Positions 1-9,067 are shown, counted from the stretch's first letter. The stretch is DNA of 64,000 nucleotides from Phyllobacterium brassicacearum (GCF_003010955.1 NZ_PGGO01000019.1:1-64000), one strand, 5' to 3'. Made by a program: numbers and translations. Notes: generated by a model from the letters alone, not told the origin.

Positions 1-265
1 ATATGCACGACATCTCATGCCCCAGATTGGGCAACTGCACTCGGATGTGTGGTACTGCACGGCATTTGGAGGTCATGGACTGAACACGACAGCGATTGGC
101 GGTAAGGTGATCGCTGAGGCGATCCTCGGGGAGTCCGATCGCTATGAATTGTTCAAGCCGTTCGGTCTTGTGTGGGCTGGAGGCCTCGCCGGCTTGTCCG
201 CTGCGCAACTCACCTACTGGAAACTGCAAGCACAGGATTGGTGGCGCGAACAATCATCTGTGTGA
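1..265 (+). CDS. FAD-dependent oxidoreductase (DAO family), C-terminal fragment cut by window edge
   Basis: Only the last 88 or so codons are present; the open frame continues from base 2 with YARHLMPQIG. The segment YCTAFGGHGLNTTAIGGK is the conserved C-terminal FAD-contacting loop of D-amino-acid-oxidase-fold enzymes (gamma-glutamylputrescine oxidase, sarcosine oxidase and similar), where a Gly-rich GGHG turn closes over the flavin. The tail ends in a hydrophobic helix followed by a WKLQAQDWWRE segment, as in putative deaminating oxidases of rhizobia. The substrate cannot be assigned from this fragment. The nearby polyamine-type transporter (4.9-9.1 kb) makes an amine substrate possible, but the two are separated by several unrelated genes. 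Confidence 0.75.
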   Translation, partial: YARHLMPQIGQLHSDVWYCTAFGGHGLNTTAIGGKVIAEAILGESDRYELFKPFGLVWAGGLAGLSAAQLTYWKLQAQDWWREQSSV

Positions 266-570
266 TCGCGACCTATCCGCAGTGGCCGGGTCTAGCGGTC
301 GCCGTGACACCGATCGGCAAGTATGACAGACGCTCCCGCCTCACGCGCCGCGGAGACTGTCCGCCTGCGAGCCCCCCGCCGATAACAAGAACGTCCGCGG
401 TCGCGGTTTGTCTCAGTGGTGACGCGTGACGGCCGCGAATACCTAATCCCGAACGAAGACTTCATCACTGCGGCCGTTACTTTGTGCGAAACTAAGCGTA
501 ATTGTCGCTCGGTTTCTTGTTCAGCGTCAGCTTGGATTCAGTTCATCAAAATCTCTCGTCAGGAACTACG
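266..570. other. Intergenic stretch, no feature seen
   Basis: About 305 bases between the oxidoreductase stop and the small HTH-like gene. Overlapping short open frames exist here but none has a ribosome-binding site together with a recognisable product. No strong hairpin or repeat was seen. Confidence 0.5.
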
Positions 571-801
571 ATGACGCCACCACGCTTCTTGGAATGCCTC
601 GCCTATCTGTTTTGGTCGAGAGAAACGCTCGCCGAAATTCTCGAATGCGAGCCGGTATTGGTGAAGGAATGGGCCGAAGGGCGAGAACCCATTCCGCCAC
701 AACTTGCCAGATGGCTCGAAACATTGGCACTAGCGCATGCCAAGGCGGGAATTCCGACCGCTTATCGGCGCAAGAAAGCGGCGTGGATGAGGTCGAGCTA
801 A
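571..801 (+). CDS. Small helix-turn-helix-like hypothetical protein, 76 aa
   Basis: The ATG at 571 is preceded by AGGA seven bases upstream, which makes it a better start than the TTG at 502 in the same frame. The product is almost entirely helical. Residues about 14-50 (SRETLAEILECEPVLVKEW, then PIPPQLARWLETLA) follow the pattern seen in very short Cro/XRE-like DNA-binding proteins of alphaproteobacteria: a leucine-containing helix, a short turn, a recognition-like helix and a W-L-E closing helix. The basic tail YRRKKAAW would suit nucleic-acid contact. It stands alone, with no partner gene close enough for an operon. Function is inferred from fold pattern only. Confidence 0.5.
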   Translation: MTPPRFLECLAYLFWSRETLAEILECEPVLVKEWAEGREPIPPQLARWLETLALAHAKAGIPTAYRRKKAAWMRSS

Positions 802-1014
802 ACGGATTTGCCGGAGGGGATGTCCGATCATGACGCCAACGCAGCAGGGTGAGATTCCGGCTGTACAAAATCGTTGACTATCGAAAGACTATTTTCTGAT
901 CCTCCGATGCGTATGACTGTGCAAGCAAAGCTGGCTCATGCAGGCGATAAACCCCGCCTGCGAAGTCTTCTTGGGAATACCTGGCAGGCTCGGCAGCTGG
1001 CGAATTTTCTCCCG

Positions 1015-1611
1015 TTAGCGTGGCTTTCTGTCCGCGTTCGCCACGGCATCCAAGGCAATCGCAACGATGCTCTCGGCAAAGCCAGCATCGAGGGGGCGAT
1101 GCCCTACGAGCAGCCGGTAATACACCGGTCCATAAATCATGTCGAGCAGCACCTCGACATCTTGCGGCAGGGTGACCTCTCCCCGCACAGTTGCCTCCTG
1201 CAACAAGGCCCGACCTGCCTCGCGGCTCGACAGGATGACCTGATTGCGGAAAGCCTTGGTATATTCGCTTTCGGGGTCGGCGGCGGCGAGCGTCATGGTG
1301 ATTTGGCGACCTCTAGTCGTCGCGAAGGCCTGGACCAGAGATCGCATCTGTGCCGTGAGCGCCGATCGCAAATTTGTCCCACTTTCTTCGAGCTTGACCG
1401 GACCTCCCGACATCAGGGCGGCCATGGCGAGCTCGGAAGCGTTCGCCCACTGCCTGTAGATCGTCGGCTTGCCCACCCCGGATTGCGCCGCAACGGCCTC
1501 GACAGTCAACCGGCCAAATCCGTCCTTGATCAGCATGTCGTGCGCCGTCTTCAGAATCTTCGTGCGGGCTAACTGGCTTGGTGGTCTTCCGGGCCGTCGT
1601 GGTGGGCTCAT
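1015..1611 (-). CDS. TetR/AcrR family transcriptional regulator
   Basis: A 198-aa protein with the N-terminal TetR HTH at about residues 14-60: ILKTAHDMLIKDGFGRLTVE, then a turn, then SGVGKPTIYRQW, the typical recognition helix. The C-terminal half is the variable ligand-binding and dimerisation domain and gives no ligand. The gene is divergent from the VOC-family gene at 1680; only 68 bases separate the start codons. These bases contain three tandem AACGT units (see 1637-1651), a likely operator. Repression of itself and of the VOC gene is inferred from this arrangement. Start is ATG at 1611. Confidence 0.85.
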   Translation of the reverse strand: MSPPRRPGRPPSQLARTKILKTAHDMLIKDGFGRLTVEAVAAQSGVGKPTIYRQWANASELAMAALMSGGPVKLEESGTNLRSALTAQMRSLVQAFATTRGRQITMTLAAADPESEYTKAFRNQVILSSREAGRALLQEATVRGEVTLPQDVEVLLDMIYGPVYYRLLVGHRPLDAGFAESIVAIALDAVANADRKPR

Positions 1612-1636
1612 GTGCTCTTGACTCTTTTTATTATGA

Positions 1637-1651
1637 AACGTAACGTAACGT
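1637..1651. promoter_or_regulatory. Candidate TetR operator: three tandem AACGT units
   Basis: AACGTAACGTAACGT lies midway between the divergent TetR and VOC start codons. ACGT is itself a palindrome, so the array offers three self-complementary boxes at 5-bp spacing, flanked by A/T-rich sequence. Its position suits a shared operator. No binding motif for this regulator is known to me. Confidence 0.4.
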
Positions 1652-1679
1652 AATTAACACTTCACTGCAAGGCGCTGCC

Positions 1680-2129
1680 ATGTCCACCTCTATTTCATCG
1701 CTGACGCCCTATTTCATCGTCAAGAATGCTCCGGAAGCGATCGATTTTTATCGCCGGGCCTTCGACGCCGAGGAGCTTTTCAGGATGACCGACCCACATG
1801 ACGGTCGTATCGGTCATGCGGAGCTCAAAATTGGCGAAAGTACGGTCATGATCGCCGACGAGTATCCGGACTTTGGCGCGCTGAGCCCAGACACGATTGG
1901 CGGCTCTCCCGTAACCTTCTACCTCGCAACCCGCTCGGTCGATGCCGATCTTGCCCAGGCAGTCGGTGCGGGGGCTGTCATTCTCCGTGCCGCCGCAAAA
2001 CAAGGTTATGGCGAGCGCGTCGCCATGATCGTCGATCCATTTGGCCATCGTTGGATGCTTTCACAGAAGATCGAAAATGTGGAGCCGGAAGAAATGCAGC
2101 GCCGCTGGAATGAGGAGACAGGGGCATGA
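1680..2129 (+). CDS. VOC family protein (PhnB-like glyoxalase/bleomycin-resistance fold)
   Basis: A 149-aa protein of usual PhnB-like length. It opens with TPYFIVKNAPEAIDFYRRAF, the first beta-alpha unit of the vicinal-oxygen-chelate fold, and ends with VDPFGHRWMLSQK, the typical second-module metal-side strand (GHRW). The middle carries GHAELKIGESTVMIADE, again canonical. Members of this family are often of unknown substrate; some are glyoxalases, dioxygenases or drug-binding proteins. The gene is divergent from a TetR regulator, so the pair is probably an inducible stress or detoxification unit. The start is ATG at 1680; no strong ribosome-binding site is visible. Confidence 0.85.
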   Translation: MSTSISSLTPYFIVKNAPEAIDFYRRAFDAEELFRMTDPHDGRIGHAELKIGESTVMIADEYPDFGALSPDTIGGSPVTFYLATRSVDADLAQAVGAGAVILRAAAKQGYGERVAMIVDPFGHRWMLSQKIENVEPEEMQRRWNEETGA

Positions 2130-2234
2130 ACGCGTCCGACCGAAATTAACAGAAAGAATGCGGCCTTCAAAAACGTGATTTGCCCAAATGTCATGTCCAG
2201 ATAGCACGGTGTAATCAAATAATGGGGGTGACAG

Positions 2235-2687
2235 GTGGCACGGCGATCTCTCTCAAAGCAAAGCGTACGGGATGACAATGCGCAGCGCAGTAGCCGGGAC
2301 GTCATTTTTCTGCAACGGGAAGAAGGGCGGCGCTATGATCTTGGCCGGCTCACAGGCATATTCAAGGCTGATGAAGCCGATACGGATGGAGCCTATTCTG
2401 TTTCCGAATGGATCCTCGAGTCGGGTCTGCAAGGTGTTGGCGAGCACAAACACGACGAAAATGACGAGGTTTTCTATGTGCTCGAAGGCGCGCCTGAGGT
2501 ACTGGTTGGCGAATGCTGGCGGCGCTTCCAGCCGGGGACCTTCCTACGAATACCAGCCGGCGTCGTTCACGATTTCCGAAACAACGGAGAAAAGGCCGCG
2601 AGGCTGCTCAACCTCTTCATTCCCGGTGGGTTTGAGCGCAATATGCCAAAGATTTCAGCATGGTTCGCCGCCCAAAAGGAGGCTTAG
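2235..2687 (+). CDS. Cupin domain protein
   Basis: 150 aa with a single cupin barrel. The first cupin motif is visible as GEHKHDENDEVFYVLEG (two His and a Glu that usually bind a metal), and the second as PAGVVHDFRNNG (one His). The start is GTG at 2235 preceded by a G-rich stretch; no ATG suits the frame. The N-terminal 25 residues are polar and not part of the barrel. The protein stands between a VOC gene and a convergent MBL-fold gene and shares no operon with them. Enzyme versus ligand-binding role cannot be decided. Confidence 0.75.
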   Translation: MARRSLSKQSVRDDNAQRSSRDVIFLQREEGRRYDLGRLTGIFKADEADTDGAYSVSEWILESGLQGVGEHKHDENDEVFYVLEGAPEVLVGECWRRFQPGTFLRIPAGVVHDFRNNGEKAARLLNLFIPGGFERNMPKISAWFAAQKEA

Positions 2688-2768
2688 GAAAAGCACCACG
2701 CTGTCTTTGACCCTTGTCGGAAAGCTCGCGCGGCGCCATCCAGAAATGACATCTCACCGGCGCGATAT

Positions 2769-2792
2769 GCGGCTGATCGTCCGATCAGCCGC
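2769..2792. terminator. Hairpin between convergent genes, candidate bidirectional terminator
   Basis: GCGGCTGATC-GTCC-GATCAGCCGC forms a perfect 10-bp stem with a 4-base loop. It lies between the stop of the plus-strand cupin gene (2687) and the stop of the minus-strand MBL gene (2866). There is no clear T tract directly after it on the plus strand, so intrinsic termination is likely but not certain. Confidence 0.5.
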
Positions 2793-2865
2793 GGTAACGA
2801 TCGGCGTATTGCCATGCTGCGCCACTTCTCGGGAGCCAAAAAAATAGGGACCTTCATCCTCAACG

Positions 2866-3723
2866 CTACGCAGCCTTGGTGATAAACGAAAAGCTGTCGA
2901 ACGGATACTTCCGCAGGGTACGACCCCAGGGATCACCCACCAACTCCCAAGCCGCTTCTCCCGAATTAACCTGATTTGCTGCGTGCCTGATTGCAGGCAG
3001 ATAATCTCCTCTAATCCACGGAACATTGTGGCTGGGCATGATCATTTCGAAATCGCTCCGATAGCGCATCAGTCTTTCATAGCTCGCAGCCAGATCATTC
3101 AAAGATCCGCCATCAAGATGAGTCCACACCGCTCCTGCTAGAATTATGTCACCGCTAAACAGTATTCGGTCCTCTGCGTTCAGCAGGCATATATGATCTG
3201 GTGCTTCCCCAGGGGTATGCAAAACTGACAGACGCTTACCGCCAAATTCAATGCAATCACCATCTTTCAACCATCGTGCGACTTTGAACGGCGGGATCCT
3301 GCAATCAACATCTTTAAAACCTGTTGGCCGCGGGCCTTCAAAAAGATTGTCCGCCAGAATCTCCTTGGCCAGTTGCTCTGAAGAAGCTCCAAACTCCGAA
3401 ACTTGACGCGAAAGTGGATGATCGAACATCATTATCTCGTCGAAGTCGCGATTGCTGCCGAGGTGATCGAGATGAGTGTGGGTATTTACAACCAGGATGG
3501 GCTTGTCAGTGATCCTACCCACCACCTTCTTTAGATCGCCAATGCCACATCCCGTATCGACGAGAATGGCTCCGGTATCGCCAATCATTAGGCTGATCAA
3601 CGTCGATTCATAATGGCTCTGTTCGCTTATAGCATAGAGATCGGGCGTAATTTCATACACTTTGAACCAATCGTCGCCCGCAGCGATCTCTCGAAAATCA
3701 GAAAACTTTGGAATAGGTAACAA
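2866..3723 (-). CDS. MBL-fold metallo-hydrolase
   Basis: 285 aa. The metal motif HTHLDHLG sits near residue 82, followed by a D in SGDIILAG and a late H in MPSHN, so all classic metallo-beta-lactamase-fold ligands are present. The start is TTG at 3723: an AGGAG sits 7 bases upstream and no ATG lies nearby in frame. The gene follows the PEP-mutase-like gene by 60 bases on the same strand, so the two are probably co-transcribed. Family members cleave thioesters, lactones or phosphoesters; this sequence does not allow a choice. Confidence 0.85.
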   Translation of the reverse strand: MLPIPKFSDFREIAAGDDWFKVYEITPDLYAISEQSHYESTLISLMIGDTGAILVDTGCGIGDLKKVVGRITDKPILVVNTHTHLDHLGSNRDFDEIMMFDHPLSRQVSEFGASSEQLAKEILADNLFEGPRPTGFKDVDCRIPPFKVARWLKDGDCIEFGGKRLSVLHTPGEAPDHICLLNAEDRILFSGDIILAGAVWTHLDGGSLNDLAASYERLMRYRSDFEMIMPSHNVPWIRGDYLPAIRHAANQVNSGEAAWELVGDPWGRTLRKYPFDSFSFITKAA

Positions 3724-3783
3724 CTTCGTCTCCTGTGCACGTCATACTTGAAAATGACTCGAACTGCAGTCGCAGCCGTCCAG

Positions 3784-4614
3784 TCATCGCTCCGTCTCCA
3801 GCATAAAGGATTCCGCCTCTCGGGCAGACATTGCTTCCTCGGCGTACGTAAAAGTGCCGGAATCCCTGACCTCCCGTGCAGCGCGCATGAGCCCTCCAAG
3901 TGCTGCCCGCGCAAACGAGCCGCCAACGCTGATCCTCTTGACACCCGCCTCGCTCAGTTCCCGGACAGTAAAGACTGGGCCTAAAAGCCCCATCACGACG
4001 TTTACCGGACGGTTGACGGAAGAACACACGGTCCGGATTGCATCGAGGCTCGGCAAGCCCGGCGCATAAAGGACGTCGGCGCCTGATTTCTCGAAGGCCT
4101 GAAGACGGCGGATTGTATCATCAAGGTCGAACCGCCGATGCAGGAAGTTCTCGGCACGTGCGGTCAGAATAAATGGATGCTTGCGCGCCTCCTCGGCGGC
4201 AGCGGCTATCCGTTCCACGGCAAGAGTAAAGTCGAAAATCGGGTCTGTCGGATTGCCGGTGGCGTCCTCGATTGACCCACCCACAAGACCAATCTCCGAC
4301 GCCAGAGAGACTGTCATGGCACAGCATGCCGGGTCTGCCCCGAATCCGTCCTCCAAATCGGCAGAAACAGGCAGGTTTGTCGTCTCGACGATGCTCCGTG
4401 CATTCAGCAAGATGGCCTCGCGCGGGAGGGCGGCGGCCGAGTCCCGGCGCCCTATGGTGAAGGCAAATCCGGCGCTTGTGGTGGCCAACGCTTCAAAACC
4501 GAGAGCGGTCAGAATTCGGGCGGAGCCAGCATCCCAAGGGTTGGGAACTACAAAAGCCCCCGGCCGATCGTGCAACTCGCGAAACACCTGATACTTTGTC
4601 GTTTGACTTGGCAT
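3784..4614 (-). CDS. Isocitrate lyase/PEP mutase family protein
   Basis: 276 aa, matching the short PEP-mutase-like branch of the superfamily. The N-terminus has VVPNPWDAGSARIL, then DLEDGFG (Mg2+-binding acidic loop) and GGSIEDA, which are characteristic. The C-terminal GLLGPVFTVRELSEAGVKRISVGG closes the TIM barrel. Known relatives are carboxyvinyl-carboxyphosphonate or oxaloacetate-type lyases and many of unknown substrate. The ATG at 4614 follows a strong GGAGGGGAG site. It is the first gene of a two-gene transcript with the MBL-fold hydrolase. A C-C bond lyase followed by a hydrolase could be a short degradative route, but the substrate is unknown. Confidence 0.85.
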   Translation of the reverse strand: MPSQTTKYQVFRELHDRPGAFVVPNPWDAGSARILTALGFEALATTSAGFAFTIGRRDSAAALPREAILLNARSIVETTNLPVSADLEDGFGADPACCAMTVSLASEIGLVGGSIEDATGNPTDPIFDFTLAVERIAAAAEEARKHPFILTARAENFLHRRFDLDDTIRRLQAFEKSGADVLYAPGLPSLDAIRTVCSSVNRPVNVVMGLLGPVFTVRELSEAGVKRISVGGSFARAALGGLMRAAREVRDSGTFTYAEEAMSAREAESFMLETER

Positions 4615-4872
4615 GCTCCCCTCCGGTCAAAAAGCGATAAAGAGCGTGTTAACACGCAACGAACAAAAAGGGAACGCAGCACCAAAAACGTTTCGCTAGA
4701 TTCGAGCGTGCGAAGTTGATCTTAGGTCGAGAACCCCGAGGATTTTCTCAACTCTTCATCCCCAATCAATTGCCGTTTCTAACCTCTGGCATACGGCCAA
4801 CCGTCATCAGACATTGATCAACATTCCCAGCTGTAGACGAATTCGTAACAAATCTACCTTGCCAACAAGTGG

Positions 4873-5661
4873 TTATATATTGGCCTGTTTGGCCCCTCGC
4901 GAAAACTTTAGAACGATCGCGATCAAGATCGTCCCGAGAATGAAAACGAAGGCCGCCGCAGCGATTGCGGGACTGATGTTTTCCCGTATCGTCGAAAACA
5001 TCTGCCGTGCGAGCGTCCGCTGGTTGGGGCCTGCCACGAACAGCGTCAGCACAACTTCGTCCAACGACGTCGCGAAGGCGAAAATTGCTCCAGACACGAT
5101 GCCGGGGAGCGCCAGCGGCAAGGTGACTTGTTTCAGCACCGTAACGGGCGTTGCGCCGAGGCTGGCTGCCGCCTGCTCCAACCGGCGATCGATCCCTTGC
5201 AGGACGGCCAGGACGTTGACGACGACAAAGGGCACGGCCACCACCGTGTGGGCGATAATCACCCCGAGATAGGTGTTTGTCAGACCGTATCGCGCAAACA
5301 TCAGCTGCATGCCGACGCCCAGCACCACCGCCGGAACCACCATTGGCAGGAGAAAAATCGTCTTGATGGTCGTTAGAACCGGCGAAAGCTGCCTGTCGCG
5401 AAGTCCGAGAGCACCAACCGTCCCAAGGATCGTCGCCAGCAAGGTGGTACCGCACCCGATGATGAGGCTGTTGACGATCGACCGTTGCCATACGCTGGCG
5501 GTGAACAGCTCTTCGAACCACCGTGTCGAATACCCCGGTATGGGGTAGTTGAGGAACACGCTGTCGGTAAAGGCGAGCGGCAGGATGGCGATCAACGGTG
5601 CGATCAGAAAGAAAACGGTGGCGGAGCCGAAGAGGAGTTTCGAGAAACGCAGCACGTTCAC
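4873..5661 (-). CDS. ABC transporter permease, polyamine type (PotC-like)
   Basis: 262 aa with about six hydrophobic segments. The inner-membrane coupling motif EQAAASLGATPVTVLKQVTLP is the EAA loop of binding-protein-dependent permeases. The start is GTG at 5661, which overlaps the preceding permease stop by four bases (GTGA), with GGGAGG upstream. A much longer open frame continues upstream in this phase but is antisense-like sequence over the first permease. The gene is the last of the binding protein, ATPase, permease, permease run. It belongs to the spermidine/putrescine/Fe3+ class of importers. Confidence 0.88.
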   Translation of the reverse strand: MNVLRFSKLLFGSATVFFLIAPLIAILPLAFTDSVFLNYPIPGYSTRWFEELFTASVWQRSIVNSLIIGCGTTLLATILGTVGALGLRDRQLSPVLTTIKTIFLLPMVVPAVVLGVGMQLMFARYGLTNTYLGVIIAHTVVAVPFVVVNVLAVLQGIDRRLEQAAASLGATPVTVLKQVTLPLALPGIVSGAIFAFATSLDEVVLTLFVAGPNQRTLARQMFSTIRENISPAIAAAAFVFILGTILIAIVLKFSRGAKQANI

Positions 5662-6839
5662 GGGCGCACCTCCCGTTCTGACGAAAGCCGAAGATAAATT
5701 GCATAAAGGATCATCGTGGCCGCCAGGAGTACCAGTCCAAGTGCCCCTGCCATTCCCCAGTTCGCCGCGCCGGTGGCGTAATAAGCGATTACCGAACTGA
5801 TCATCTGATCCCTCGCACCGCCGATCAGCGCGGGCGTAATGTAGTAACCGAGGGCGCTCATGAATACCAGAAGCGAACCAGAAACGACGCCGCGCAGTGC
5901 GAGCGGCAGCAAGACATACAGGAATGCCCTGACGGGATGAGCCCCCAACGACGCCGCGGCCGGCATCAGATTTTTGGGGATGCCGATCAGCACGCTGAAG
6001 ATTGGAAGCACCATGAAGGGAAGGAGAATGTGGGTCATGGCGATGATGACGCCGATCCGGTTGAAAATCAGTGGCACCGGGCCGGATGTCACGCCCAATT
6101 GCATCAAGACTGAATTGATCAGGCCTCTGTCCTGCAACAGAATGAACCAGGCGGCGGTACGCACCAGGAGGGACGTCCAGAGCGGCAACAGCACTGCGCC
6201 CAGCAACAACTGCCGCTTCCAGCCGTCGACCGAGGCAGCGATCATCGCGAACGGCAGTCCGATCAAGACGCACACCACCGTTACCGTCAAAGCCATCACA
6301 AACGTCCGGAGCATGATGACTTTGTTCGCCGAAGCATCCGCAGGAAGCGCGGTGATTGCGCTGGACGCGTCCCGTTGCAGATCGACCGCCGCCAGAAGGT
6401 TGCGGTCTGTAAAGGTCGAGGATGCCGCCACGCTGACAGCCTGCCAATAGGAGGGATCGGCCCATCGTTTGTCCAACGCGATGAGATCGATGTTTCCGTC
6501 GGTTTCCGAAGCGGCTGTACGTGTTTTCGACATCAAGGTTCGAAAGCCGGACTTCGCGCTGTTCAACCGCCGAACCAAATCCCCGAACAATTGGTCGTCG
6601 CCAATCTGGCGCAGGTCGGCTACGAAGGCAGCCTTCATTTCATCGGTTGGAGGGCTGACGCGATCCCAGCTCGAAACCGCACGGGCGGTGGTAGGAAGCG
6701 CGCGTGCCGCCACGGGATCGGAAACCGCGGACCTCATCATCGTGACGAGCGGAAACGCGAAAAAGAAAACAAGGAACAACAACAGCGGCGCAACAAGCAC
6801 TAGCGAAATCACCTGTTTGCTGCGTCTTGGCGGATTCAT
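5658..6839 (-). CDS. ABC transporter permease, polyamine type (PotB-like) with large extracytoplasmic insertion
   Basis: 393 aa, about 100 residues longer than PotB. The first membrane segment (about residues 11-33) is followed by a polar region of some 120 residues rich in Arg, Asp and Thr before the second membrane segment (VIMLRTFVMALTVTVVCVLIG). The EAA loop is AAASLGAHPVRAFLYVLLP. The start ATG at 6839 overlaps the ATPase stop (ATGA); an upstream ATG at 6857 would lie inside the ATPase gene. Such insertions occur in a subset of rhizobial permeases and would project to the binding protein side. Confidence 0.88.
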   Translation of the reverse strand: MNPPRRSKQVISLVLVAPLLLFLVFFFAFPLVTMMRSAVSDPVAARALPTTARAVSSWDRVSPPTDEMKAAFVADLRQIGDDQLFGDLVRRLNSAKSGFRTLMSKTRTAASETDGNIDLIALDKRWADPSYWQAVSVAASSTFTDRNLLAAVDLQRDASSAITALPADASANKVIMLRTFVMALTVTVVCVLIGLPFAMIAASVDGWKRQLLLGAVLLPLWTSLLVRTAAWFILLQDRGLINSVLMQLGVTSGPVPLIFNRIGVIIAMTHILLPFMVLPIFSVLIGIPKNLMPAAASLGAHPVRAFLYVLLPLALRGVVSGSLLVFMSALGYYITPALIGGARDQMISSVIAYYATGAANWGMAGALGLVLLAATMILYAIYLRLSSEREVRP

Positions 6840-7903
6840 GGGCGGACCACCCAGCAATCGGACGGCAAAAATGAAAGTTGCACCTCTTCACCAATTGAGA
6901 GCGTCGGTTGGCTGCGGTCCGTCTTGACGACAAGCGCCTGGCTGTCACTTCTCGCAACCAGCCGCAAATGATCCCCGTGATAGACCACGTCGGAGATGGC
7001 GGCGGTTATCTTATTGCCTGCGACTTCCCGTCCTCCCACCTTGATCCGCTCGGGCCTTATCGACAGGCAAACACTGCCGTTTGGACGGAGGTCCGTTGCC
7101 GTTTCGATAAAGACCTCCTGACCGCCGGGCAACTGGACACGGGCCGTGCCACCTTCGATGCTTTGCACGGAACCGCGGACCAGATTTGTCTCACCGATAA
7201 ACTCCGCGACGAATTGCGTGCTCGGATGGTCGTAGATGTCCGAGGGCTTGCCGATCTGTTCGATTTGTCCGCGGTTGAAGATCGCGATGCGATCCGACAT
7301 TGTCAGCGCCTCCGACTGGTCGTGTGTCACAAAGACGATCGTCAGCTCGAGCCGCCGATGCAAGTCCCTGATATCCAATTGCATTTGTTCGCGCAGTTGC
7401 TTGTCCAGCGCACCGAGCGGCTCGTCCATCAAGACCACTTCGGGCTCGAAGATCAGGGCACGCGCCAAGGCAACCCGTTGCTGCTGACCGCCCGAGAGCT
7501 GTGACGGACGTCGTTCGGCAAGTGAACCAAGCTGTACCATATCGAGCGCTTTTCCCACACGCTCGGTCACCTCCGCACCCGGGCGGCCGCGCATTTTCAA
7601 GGGGAAGGCCACGTTCTCGGACACTGTCATGTGCGGAAAGAGCGCATAATTCTGGAAAACGACACCCATGTTGCGTCTGTGCGGTGGCAAACTGTCAATT
7701 CGTTTGCCGCCTGCCCAGATTGCTCCGCTTGTCGGATTCTCGAAACCTGCAAGCATCATGAGTATCGTTGTCTTGCCCGAACCGGATGGGCCAAGCAGGC
7801 TGATGAACTCCCCCTTACCGATCTCAAGATTCAGTCCCTCGACAACGGTGAGGAGGCCGAAAGATTTGCTGACATCCTCCAAGCGGATGAATGGATTACT
7901 CAA
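6836..7903 (-). CDS. ABC transporter ATP-binding protein, polyamine type (PotA-like)
   Basis: 355 aa with Walker A GPSGSGKT near residue 38, signature LSGGQQQR, Walker B VVLMDEP and switch His in FVTHDQ. The C-terminal third (GSVCLSIRPERIKV) is the TOBE domain typical of PotA/MalK-type ATPases. It is translationally coupled to both permeases. It powers uptake for the periplasmic binding protein encoded just upstream at 8027. Gap to that gene is 123 bases, so the four genes probably form one transcript. Confidence 0.93.
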   Translation of the reverse strand: MSNPFIRLEDVSKSFGLLTVVEGLNLEIGKGEFISLLGPSGSGKTTILMMLAGFENPTSGAIWAGGKRIDSLPPHRRNMGVVFQNYALFPHMTVSENVAFPLKMRGRPGAEVTERVGKALDMVQLGSLAERRPSQLSGGQQQRVALARALIFEPEVVLMDEPLGALDKQLREQMQLDIRDLHRRLELTIVFVTHDQSEALTMSDRIAIFNRGQIEQIGKPSDIYDHPSTQFVAEFIGETNLVRGSVQSIEGGTARVQLPGGQEVFIETATDLRPNGSVCLSIRPERIKVGGREVAGNKITAAISDVVYHGDHLRLVARSDSQALVVKTDRSQPTLSIGEEVQLSFLPSDCWVVRP

Positions 7904-8026
7904 TGTCGATCACCTCAGCTTTCAGGAAACAATGCGCAACGGCGACGGCTCCGACAAACCACGAACCTGTCGGTCACAGCGGCGAGTGCAGAGGCGCCGA
8001 TGTCTCAGCGCCCTTGCACAACAACT

Positions 8027-9067
8027 TCACTGTGCGAGCCAGGCATTGAAACGCTGCGTCAGAGCCTCGGAATTGTCGGTCCAGAAATCGACATCCAGGG
8101 TAATCGCTCCCTTCAGGTTTTCCGGCGAAGTCGGAAGCTCAGTCTGGAATTTTGCAGGCACGAGCTTGCCTGCCTCGGTGTTAGGTAGTCCGTAGGCAAT
8201 GTATTCCGGTAATTTGGACTGGTTGTCCGCCTTGCTGGCATAAGCGATGAAATCCATCGCCGCGTCCTTGTTCGGACTGTTCTTCAGAACCACCCAACTG
8301 TCGATCGCATAAATGCTGCCGGGAAACACAAAGCCGAAGTGCTTGCCTTCGGATCTGTTCAAACCGCTGATGCGCCCGTTATAAGCAGTAGTCATGACCA
8401 CCTCTCCTGAAGAGAGTAGTTGAAGCGGCTGTGCTCCGGCCTCCCACCAGACAATGTTCGGCTTCAGCTCATCGAGTTTCTTGAAGGCCCTGTCGACGCC
8501 TTCCGGGGTGGCGAGAACTGAGTAGACTTCATCGGCGGCTACGCCGTCCGCCATCAAGGCGAATTCAAGCGCGTATTTCGCGCTTTTGCGCAGGCCGCGC
8601 TTGCCGGGAATCTTCTTGGTGTCCCAAAAGTCGGCCCACGAGCCTGGTGCTTGTTTGAGCTTGTCGCCATCGTAGGAAATTCCGGTCGACCAAACGATCG
8701 CGCCGACGCCACAGTCGCTTACGGCGGCCGGCAAGAACTTGGACTTGTCCCCAAGCTTGTCCCAGTCGACCTTTTCGTAAATGCCGTCCGCGCAGCCAAG
8801 CGCAAGTTCCTCGGCCTCAACCTGAACCGCATCCCAGTTTGGAATGCCCGCTTTCACTTTGGCTTGAAGGACTCCGTACCCGCCATCCCAGCTTTCATCC
8901 AGCACTGGCTTTCCGGTCTGCTTTGCAAAGGGTTCGAAGTAGATCTTACGTTGGGCGTCCTGGTAGTTACCGCCCCAGGACACGACCGTCAGATCGCGTG
9001 CTTCAGCCGCCGCGGCCCCGATGGTGGCCAACGCGCATGCAATCAACGTTGCGTTCAGAATTTTCAT
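8027..9067 (-). CDS. Periplasmic substrate-binding protein, PotD-like
   Basis: 346 aa starting with a Sec signal peptide (MKILNATLIACALATIGAAA, cleavage near AEA-RD). The ATG at 9067 is preferred over the one two codons upstream because AAGGGG then lies at the right distance. The mature part opens LTVVSWGGNYQDAQRKIYFEPF, the usual start of the PotD/SBP_bac_8 family, and contains a W-rich hinge (IVWWEAGAQPLQLL). Polyamine-type folds also bind opines, sulfonates and other small amines or acids, so the ligand is open. It heads the importer operon. Confidence 0.9.
   Translation of the reverse strand: MKILNATLIACALATIGAAAAEARDLTVVSWGGNYQDAQRKIYFEPFAKQTGKPVLDESWDGGYGVLQAKVKAGIPNWDAVQVEAEELALGCADGIYEKVDWDKLGDKSKFLPAAVSDCGVGAIVWSTGISYDGDKLKQAPGSWADFWDTKKIPGKRGLRKSAKYALEFALMADGVAADEVYSVLATPEGVDRAFKKLDELKPNIVWWEAGAQPLQLLSSGEVVMTTAYNGRISGLNRSEGKHFGFVFPGSIYAIDSWVVLKNSPNKDAAMDFIAYASKADNQSKLPEYIAYGLPNTEAGKLVPAKFQTELPTSPENLKGAITLDVDFWTDNSEALTQRFNAWLAQ

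Noticed and set aside
820-852. Ten-codon ORF with GGAGGGG upstream
   Set aside because: Too short and without context; probably chance.
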